The notes under the pieces: model-generated
Database searches by the model: none
What the model saw: the letters and a program-made list of their open reading frames with translations, nothing else
Told to the model about the DNA's origin: nothing
Origin: Prochlorococcus sp. AG-402-N10
GTDB lineage: Bacteria; Cyanobacteriota; Cyanobacteriia; PCC-6307; Cyanobiaceae
Length of the DNA stretch: 58,901 nucleotides
NCBI GenBank assembly: GCA_003216465.1
Contig: QCIU01000008.1
Location: 1-58,901, forward strand
Reading direction: 5' to 3'
Part shown: positions 53,326 through 58,901 of the stretch, piece after piece
How the letters are laid out: each line of letters starts with the position of its first letter
Position numbering within the stretch: position 1 is the stretch's first letter
Made by a program: the position numbers and the translations under genes

Positions 53326-54962
53326 AATTTATTCATCATTAATTTGTGAGCAGTTGCTAAGGTATCAGCATCTTTAAAATTTTTGTCTTTTCTCCATTTT
53401 GATATTCTTGGAAATCTGACTGAAATTCCAGATTTATGGCGATTTGAAACTTGAATATTTTCAAAAGATATTTCAAAAACCATTTCTGGTTTTACTGACC
53501 TTACTGGACCAAATTTTTCAATTGTATTTTTTCTTATCCATTTATCAAGGTCTTTAATCTCTGCATTATTTAAACCAGAATAAGCACTTGCAAATTTTAT
53601 TAATTGTCCATCTTTCCATAAAGCAAAACTATAGTCAGTATATAAACCAGCTCTTTTACCGCTTCCTCCTTTGGCATATATAAGAACAGCATCAAGTTGC
53701 ATTGGATCAACTTTGTACTTCCACCAAATACCTTTTTTTCGACCTGAAGAATATATAGAATTTTTATTTTTTATAACTAAACCCTCTGTTCCATTTTCTC
53801 TAGAATTATTTTTTAAGTTTTCAGCCTCTTCCCAATTTTTTGGAAATAATAAATTACTTATTTTAAAAATATTAGAAATATCTTTTTCACTTTCATTTAT
53901 CCATTTATGGAAATTCTTTTCTAGATTAATTCTTCTATTTCCTAAATTTAATTCTCTTTTATCTTCACCTTTTAGTTCTAAAAGATCATAGGCTATAAAA
54001 ATAATTGGCAGATTATTTTGTATTGATTTTGACGGAGCTTTTCTATTAATTCTTTTTTGAAGAAAAGAGAAATTCATGGGCAGTTCGTCTTCAAAATTCC
54101 AAACCAATAATTCACCATCGACTACAAAGTCATCTTTTATATATAAAGTATTCTCTACTAATTCTGGGAAAGATCTATTAACTAAATCTTGGCCTCTTGT
54201 CCAAATAGAAACTTTGCCTGATCTTTTTATTAATTGAATTCTTATGCCGTCCCATTTCCATTCATATTGAAAATTATTTATTGATTCTTCTGTAATTTTT
54301 TTTTCAAATGTATTGGCAAGAAGAAAAGGGTACGGTTTATAATTTAATTCTTCTAAATCTATCTTATTATTTATTAAAAATTTATATGATTTAGCAGATG
54401 GCTCAAAATCTCCCATTAATCTATGAGAAATTATTGCCTCATCTAAATTAATAAGCTTTGCGATAGATTTTGTTATTAATCCAATTGAGACTCCAACTCT
54501 AAATGTACCAGTTAATATTTTGTTAAAAATTAGCAAATTTTCTTTTGCTAATTCCGCCCATATTTCTTTTACTCTCAATTTCTTTTCATCTTGTTTAAGA
54601 ATTGCTAATTCAGGTAATGTTTTGCTTAATAATTCATCTAATGAAATATCCTTATTAACTTTATTTTTTCCAATATTTTTACTATTCAGTAATAAAGTTA
54701 TTACTTCAGCTGAATCTCCAACTCTTAAATAACAAGTGTCAATTAGCCATAAAGGAAATTCATAAATATCTGAAAAAAAACTTTTAAGTAATTTCCCACT
54801 TATAAATCTTTTATTCTTTTTCCCAGTGAGTAAATATATTGACCAGGAATTTTCTAAATAATCATTTGTAGCAAAATAATTTTTTAAAATATCCAGCTTT
54901 TTATTAATACTATTGCTTGAATCTAAATTTAGAAATAATTCTGAAAATTTATTTAAGCTCAT
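53322..54962 (-). CDS. ATP-dependent DNA ligase (ligase-associated cluster)
   Basis: 546-residue ATP-dependent ligase. N-terminal DNA-binding domain, then the adenylation motif I YEWKWDGIRIQ (Lys near residue 236), DGELLVW (motif III), GTEGLVIKN (motif IV) and WWKYK (motif V), followed by an OB fold. The cell also needs an NAD ligase, not seen here. It overlaps the helicase start by four bases and, in the restored frame, the exonuclease stop by four bases. Confidence 0.93.
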   Translation of the reverse strand: MSLNKFSELFLNLDSSNSINKKLDILKNYFATNDYLENSWSIYLLTGKKNKRFISGKLLKSFFSDIYEFPLWLIDTCYLRVGDSAEVITLLLNSKNIGKNKVNKDISLDELLSKTLPELAILKQDEKKLRVKEIWAELAKENLLIFNKILTGTFRVGVSIGLITKSIAKLINLDEAIISHRLMGDFEPSAKSYKFLINNKIDLEELNYKPYPFLLANTFEKKITEESINNFQYEWKWDGIRIQLIKRSGKVSIWTRGQDLVNRSFPELVENTLYIKDDFVVDGELLVWNFEDELPMNFSFLQKRINRKAPSKSIQNNLPIIFIAYDLLELKGEDKRELNLGNRRINLEKNFHKWINESEKDISNIFKISNLLFPKNWEEAENLKNNSRENGTEGLVIKNKNSIYSSGRKKGIWWKYKVDPMQLDAVLIYAKGGSGKRAGLYTDYSFALWKDGQLIKFASAYSGLNNAEIKDLDKWIRKNTIEKFGPVRSVKPEMVFEISFENIQVSNRHKSGISVRFPRISKWRKDKNFKDADTLATAHKLMMNKL

Positions 54963-55950
54963 TTATTAGACTCAAAATTAAGAACATTTATAGAGTTGGT
55001 TTCATTTAAATATCTATTTAAAGCTTCACTATCTCCATGATGAAAAAAACATTTTTAGCTTCGGATTCTGTTATTGTTTTTAAAATATCCTCCCAATCTG
55101 CATGGTCAGAAATGGCAAACCCTTTATCATAGCCAGATCTTTTTCTTAGGGCTCTTATTGACATCCATCCACTTGCAAAACCAGTTTGAATTTCTTTAAA
55201 TTTTTTAAGAAAAGATCTTTTATATAATGTTGGTGGAAGTAAAACAAGACCTCCTTTAAATTCATCTATATCTTGTGTTTTATCAAATTTATTTGTATCA
55301 CAAATATCAATTCCTAATTTCTTATAACATTTATTCATCTTATAAATAGTAGTGTGAGTAAAAATATTATTTTTAAAATTTGTTTTACTAAGTTCATTCA
55401 ATAATCTTTGGGCTTTTCCTAAGGAATAACAAAATAATAGAGAAGTTTTATTAGGGGCTGAATTTATCCATTTTGAAATATCAAAAGCAGTTTTTTGAGT
55501 TTCTTCCCATTTAAATATTGGCAATCCAAAAGTTGATTCACTTATTAGATAATCGGTTTTTACTTTCTCAAATTCTTTGCAAGTCTCATCTTTTTGACGT
55601 TTAAAATCTCCTGTTATTAACCATCTTTCTTCTGCAAATTTGAATTTGATTTGACTCGATCCAAGTATATGACCTGAAGGATGGAAAGAAATATTGATAC
55701 CATTTATTTTAAATTCTTTTCCATACTCGCAGGTTTTAATATTTATTTCGCTACCTATTCTTTCTTTTAATATCATAGCGGTCTCGTATGTGGAAATATA
55801 TTCATTACATCCAAAAGTAAAATGATCCATATGAGCATGTGTAATAAGCGCTCTGTTTACTGGTTTATGTGGATCAATCCAAGTATCTGCAAGTTCGCAA
55901 TACAAACCTTTATCGGTATATTTTATTAAATTTGAACTATCTTTTATCAA
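54959..55950 (-). CDS. Ligase-associated MBL-fold exonuclease, frameshifted near its end
   Basis: Metallo-beta-lactamase-fold nuclease (TIGR04122 type): ITHAHMDHFTFG (residues 37-48), HPSGHILGSSQ, ITGDFKRQ and SDHADW. The frame as read stops at 55018 after VFFIMEIVKL. Adding one T to the T7 run (55043-55049) yields NVFFHHGDSEALNRYLNE... and a TGA at 54959-54961 that overlaps the ligase ATG by four bases, like the next junction. Start TTG at 55950. Either a homopolymer error, a slippage site or a real mutation. Confidence 0.85.
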
Positions 55951-55985
55951 AAATAAAAAAGGTGTAGTAAGTTTAATTTAGCTAA

Positions 55986-56399
55986 CTATGCCCAAGCCTG
56001 TTTAGTTAAAGCTATTGCTGATATTACTAAAAGAGAAATAAATACAAATTTATTACTCCATTTCATCATGAATAAACCTATATTAAATGATTTGTATGCT
56101 TCAGTCTGCATAAGGCTTTCTTGAAATGTTTCTCTTGTTAATGAATCAGTTTTAGTAAGACTATAATTTTTAATCTTATTTATTATTTTTGATTCAATCT
56201 TTGATAAATTCTCTATTTCACCTAAAAGAATTTTATCTTTTGTGTTAATGAAATTAGTAAGAGTTTCTATCTCTTGTTGTTTATTATTAAAAAAATCATT
56301 TACAATTTTTTCTGAATCTTCTCCATTTTTAATTTTTATTAGAACATCTTCTCTTGACCAAGAATTATCAAGAGATTTTAAGGCCTCAGCGATTTTCAT
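55986..56399 (-). CDS. Tail-anchored helical protein (137 aa)
   Basis: Long charged coiled-coil-like body (NKQQEIETLTNFINTKDKIL...) and one C-terminal helix (FVFISLLVISAIALTKQAWA). N-terminal MKIAEALKSLDNSWSREDVL looks conserved. It lies just upstream of the repair operon on the same strand, with a 35-base gap; link not proven. Confidence 0.65.
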   Translation of the reverse strand: MKIAEALKSLDNSWSREDVLIKIKNGEDSEKIVNDFFNNKQQEIETLTNFINTKDKILLGEIENLSKIESKIINKIKNYSLTKTDSLTRETFQESLMQTEAYKSFNIGLFMMKWSNKFVFISLLVISAIALTKQAWA

Positions 56400-56491
56400 T
56401 TAAGTATTATTACTCATTGAATTTATTTTAATTAATTGAATATTTATTCTGTGGTTTTCCTTACTTTAAATAAGGAAAAAATTTGTTTTAT

Positions 56492-56779
56492 TTAAGATTT
56501 GCCAATAAGTCTATTTGGGAAATAGTTTATTTTTGCTGCTCTTTTCATTTCTGAATTTTTCTCCCTTTTTTTAGTAACATTTTTATTTATTTCAACAACT
56601 TCTTCGGAAACGTTTTTACCTGTTTCAAAATAATTTTTTACTTTCTCTAACTCGTCTTCATTTAAGCGTTTTGTTGCTCCTTTCGCATTAATACCAATTT
56701 TTTTGCAAGCTAGTAAAACTCTACTACTATCAATATCAAGTTCTTTTGCAATGGTATAAATAGGTCTGTTGGGAGACAT
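56492..56779 (-). CDS. Stand-alone IF2 N-terminal (IF2_N) domain protein
   Basis: 95 residues with the IF2_N module IYTIAKELDIDSSRVLLACK...GINAKGATKRLNEDELEKV at residues 7-53, then a lysine/glutamate-rich tail. In translation initiation factor IF-2 this module is repeated before the G domain; here it is alone, with no GTPase following. May bind ribosomal or other RNA. Confidence 0.8.
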   Translation of the reverse strand: MSPNRPIYTIAKELDIDSSRVLLACKKIGINAKGATKRLNEDELEKVKNYFETGKNVSEEVVEINKNVTKKREKNSEMKRAAKINYFPNRLIGKS

Positions 56780-56886
56780 TATTTTTTCATAAAATTATTA
56801 TTAATATTATATCTCGATTAATTATTAAAATATAAATTATGAAATCTTTATCAACTTTATGTAGTTGAATTAAATTACTTTAAGTC

Positions 56887-58191
56887 TCATTCATTTTTTA
56901 AATCATCAAATTTATTCTTCATAGTGGGATTGTTTTTAGTTAACTTTTTAACTGTTAAATCTTGTGACTTACTATCAGCAGATAAAAGATGTTTTTTAGA
57001 TATAAGTAAAGCTTCTTTTGTTTTTTGCAAATGACTTATCGATTTTTCTATTTCCAAAATCGCGTCATTAAATCTGTCTTGAGCTAAAGAGACATTTTTT
57101 CCTACTGCATTTTTGAATTGATCAAGGGTACTTTCGAAATTTGTTATGTCATAATTTTCTCGTTTCATTAGATCTATTTGAGTTTTATATTTTAAAGTTT
57201 CTAAAGATGCATTTCTAAGAAGAGAAATAATAGGCAAAAAGAACTGAGGCCTTATTACAAACATCTTTTCATATTTATAAGAAACATCAACAATACCAGA
57301 ATTATATAATTCACTTTCTGGTTCTAATAATGAAACTAATACTGCATATTCGCATGATTTCTGATTTCTATCTTTATCAAGTTCTTTAAAGAAGTCTTCA
57401 TTCTTGCGCTTGTTATATCCTCCTTCACTTTCGTTTTTCATCTCGAACATAATCGAGACGATCTCAGTTTTGTTAGCATCAAATTCTCTGAAAATATAAT
57501 CGCCTTTGCTTCCTGAACTGGCATCATTATCTTTTTCAAAATATGAGTTTTTAAATGCTGTTGCTCGATTTAGATTAAATTGATTTTCACAATGTATTTC
57601 TAATGTTTCCCCAACCATCTTTGTAGATAGTTTAGATTTCATATCTCTAAGCTCTTGAATGGTTAAATCCCGTTCTGTTATTTTATTCTTAAATTTCTCT
57701 TCAATTAATTTTTCATTAATAGACTGCTCTAATTTCAATTTTTCAATAGAATTTACTAATGATGTTTTTTCTTTCTCTAAATTATTTACAGCTTCACTTA
57801 CTTTATTTTTTAAAGATAAATCACTAATTATAGATTGTCTTTCAATATCCTCCTTTAATTTAATTACTTCATTATTTAGTAAATTTATTTTGCTTGAAGC
57901 TTTGTTCCTAAGATCATTTAATTCATTTGTTTTCTTTTCTTCAGCGATATTTAACTTAGATTCTAGGGCTTGTATTTTCGATTCTTTTATTTGCCTTTCC
58001 TCCATTAGCTTTAATCTTAATTCTTGCTTAGCTATCTCTATTCCTTTTTTTTTATCTTCTTCAATCAATTGAAGTCTTTCATTTATTTGTTTGTCAAATT
58101 CTTCATCTTTAATTTGAAGAAGTATTTCTTGAAAACTGCTAGGATCTATTCTGAAGGTTTTTCCACATGATGGACATTTTATATCTTTCAT
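56887..58191 (-). CDS. DUF2130 protein with N-terminal zinc motif and coiled coil
   Basis: 434 residues: CPSCGKTFRI at residues 5-14 (half zinc ribbon), a coiled coil of about 170 residues (repeated EEKK/LKLE stretches), then the DUF2130 domain with MVGETLEIHCENQFNL, KGDYIFREFD, VSIMFEMKNE and LDKDRNQKSCEYAVLVSL. The D..F..E.K-type strand resembles a nuclease-like fold; function unknown. Confidence 0.85.
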   Translation of the reverse strand: MKDIKCPSCGKTFRIDPSSFQEILLQIKDEEFDKQINERLQLIEEDKKKGIEIAKQELRLKLMEERQIKESKIQALESKLNIAEEKKTNELNDLRNKASSKINLLNNEVIKLKEDIERQSIISDLSLKNKVSEAVNNLEKEKTSLVNSIEKLKLEQSINEKLIEEKFKNKITERDLTIQELRDMKSKLSTKMVGETLEIHCENQFNLNRATAFKNSYFEKDNDASSGSKGDYIFREFDANKTEIVSIMFEMKNESEGGYNKRKNEDFFKELDKDRNQKSCEYAVLVSLLEPESELYNSGIVDVSYKYEKMFVIRPQFFLPIISLLRNASLETLKYKTQIDLMKRENYDITNFESTLDQFKNAVGKNVSLAQDRFNDAILEIEKSISHLQKTKEALLISKKHLLSADSKSQDLTVKKLTKNNPTMKNKFDDLKNE

Positions 58192-58340
58192 CTTTTCTTT
58201 ATAGAAAAATTCATATTAGAAATTACTTAATATTCCAATTAACTAGGAAAAAGAGAATATTATGTTGAATATAGGATAAACAAAGATTTAATTTTATGCA
58301 CTAAATAATCCTAATAAAGTAAATAATATTTCCTTTAAAA

Positions 58341-58730
58341 TTAAATTAGTCCAGATTCTTTAAGAATATTTATTTTGTTTGCTAGTTCAATATCCGCAGA
58401 AGATATTGATCTATCTAGTGTTTTATGAGAAGAAATTGTATACCCAGTATCATCAACAAACTCATCTTCTGAATCGTTTATATTTTCTTTTTCTCTTTTT
58501 TTATCAGAATAATTTTCAGATTTGAACGATTTAGATTTTTCTATATTACTATAGCCAAAATTTGCTATTCCTCTAGCATCCAAGGCTTCCTCTACTAATA
58601 TTCCGACGGCTTTTGATCTGCTTATTGATTCACTTTTTGATATTTGATCTATTATTTCTAGGACTCTTTTCCTTGGTAAATAACCTATTCTCTTTACATT
58701 ACTTTCCATTTTTTGATAATTAGTTATCAT
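58341..58730 (-). CDS. Ribbon-helix-helix-like protein (129 aa)
   Basis: The N-terminal half VKRIGYLPRKRVLEIIDQIS then KSESISRSKAVGILVEEALD fits a strand-helix-helix DNA-binding fold (RHH/CopG-like); the C-terminal half is acidic and low-complexity, ending LANKINILKESGLI. A second ATG eight codons in (MESNVKR) is possible. Possible small transcription regulator. Confidence 0.6.
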   Translation of the reverse strand: MITNYQKMESNVKRIGYLPRKRVLEIIDQISKSESISRSKAVGILVEEALDARGIANFGYSNIEKSKSFKSENYSDKKREKENINDSEDEFVDDTGYTISSHKTLDRSISSADIELANKINILKESGLI

Positions 58731-58797
58731 TATTGTAACACTTCTGTCAATGTTGGCAAAAACTAACTTGCGGCTAAAGATGTATAACTTTATATTG

Positions 58798-58829
58798 GAA
58801 TTAATTTAAAACCTTTTTTAAATTAATTC
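58798..58829. repeat. Perfect 13-bp AT-only inverted repeat
   Basis: GAATTAATTTAAA (58798-58810) and its exact complement (58817-58829) around a 6-nt loop ACCTTT. It lies in the gene-free end of the window (58731-58901). It may be a terminator for a gene beyond the edge or a cruciform; no G-C-rich stem or clear T-run supports a strong terminator. Confidence 0.5.
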
Positions 58830-58901
58830 TAATAAATTAGACTTTTAAAGTAATTATTTTCTAAATTTAATCTTTGATTTTAATTGCCATAACTTTTAAA
58901 T

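Noticed and set aside
57659-58072. 137-codon plus-strand frame inside the DUF2130 gene
   Set aside because: A Ser/Phe/Leu-rich shadow of the coiled-coil coding region on the other strand.
1-58901. tRNA, rRNA, transposons, prophage genes, CRISPR arrays
   Set aside because: No cloverleaf with a GTTCRANNC arm, no transposase or integrase signatures, and no regularly spaced long repeats were found by reading; the only short repeat arrays are those listed.

Overview
The window is very AT-rich (roughly 30% G+C by eye), tightly packed, full of very small genes and uses many TTG/GTG starts. Single-helix high-light-inducible proteins, DUF1651, DUF3531, DUF4278 and Trp-rich TIGR02450 mini-proteins, a CPP1-like protein, a B12-dependent ribonucleotide reductase and a 6S RNA directly behind purK all point to a marine picocyanobacterium, most likely a high-light-type Prochlorococcus. 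No tRNA, rRNA, transposase or CRISPR array is visible.

1-7.1 kb: type IV pilus block (pilA, a PilP/GspC-like lipoprotein, a large Cys-rich minor pilin, pilB, pilT, pilC on the minus strand; prepilin peptidase pilD divergent). 7.1-8.6 kb: mini-genes, including a DUF4278 protein with a G+C-rich structured leader. 8.6-18.5 kb: housekeeping genes: nrdJ with a short upstream ORF, a methyltransferase, prfC, a CPP1-like gene, hslO, an ABC ATPase, a DUF3531-rsmE-DUF92 operon and an SGNH hydrolase. 18.5-22.8 kb: aspartate aminotransferase-phnD-phnC-phnE operon (phosphonate/phosphite uptake, with a double-length permease). 23-32.5 kb: a UDG-like protein lacking most Fe-S ligands, ispG, a C-terminal processing protease, nadA divergent from a metallophosphoesterase (neither has an ATG, GTG or TTG start), a TPM-domain protein, a MidA-type methyltransferase, aroB and purK.

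32.5-43.9 kb: accessory region. It opens with 6S RNA, then a four-copy 10-bp iteron, a string of hairpins that looks like a small RNA, and two tandem GGGTACCC-containing repeats with NtcA-like spacing ahead of overlapping mini-genes. About 30 small proteins follow (hli pair, DUF1651, TIGR02450, DUF3303, DUF1499, many one-helix peptides), with an SDR oxidoreductase and a class-I glutamine amidotransferase. It also holds a mini-gene with a 12-nt perfect complement to the 16S rRNA 3' end, and a cluster of DnaA-box-like 9-mers.

44-49 kb: a K+-channel/TrkA protein and the complete high-affinity phosphate transporter pstSCAB. 50.2-56 kb: a complete ligase-associated DNA repair operon (MBL-fold exonuclease, ATP-dependent ligase, Lhr-type helicase, PdeM phosphoesterase). 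The exonuclease is frameshifted at a T7 run just before its last conserved segment. 56-58.9 kb: an unknown C-tail-anchored protein, a stand-alone IF2 N-terminal domain, a DUF2130 protein and a ribbon-helix-helix-like protein.

The clearest leads are the T7 frameshift, the iterons and tandem operator-like repeats behind 6S RNA, the divergent pair without standard starts, the 16S-complementary mini-gene and the degenerate UDG.
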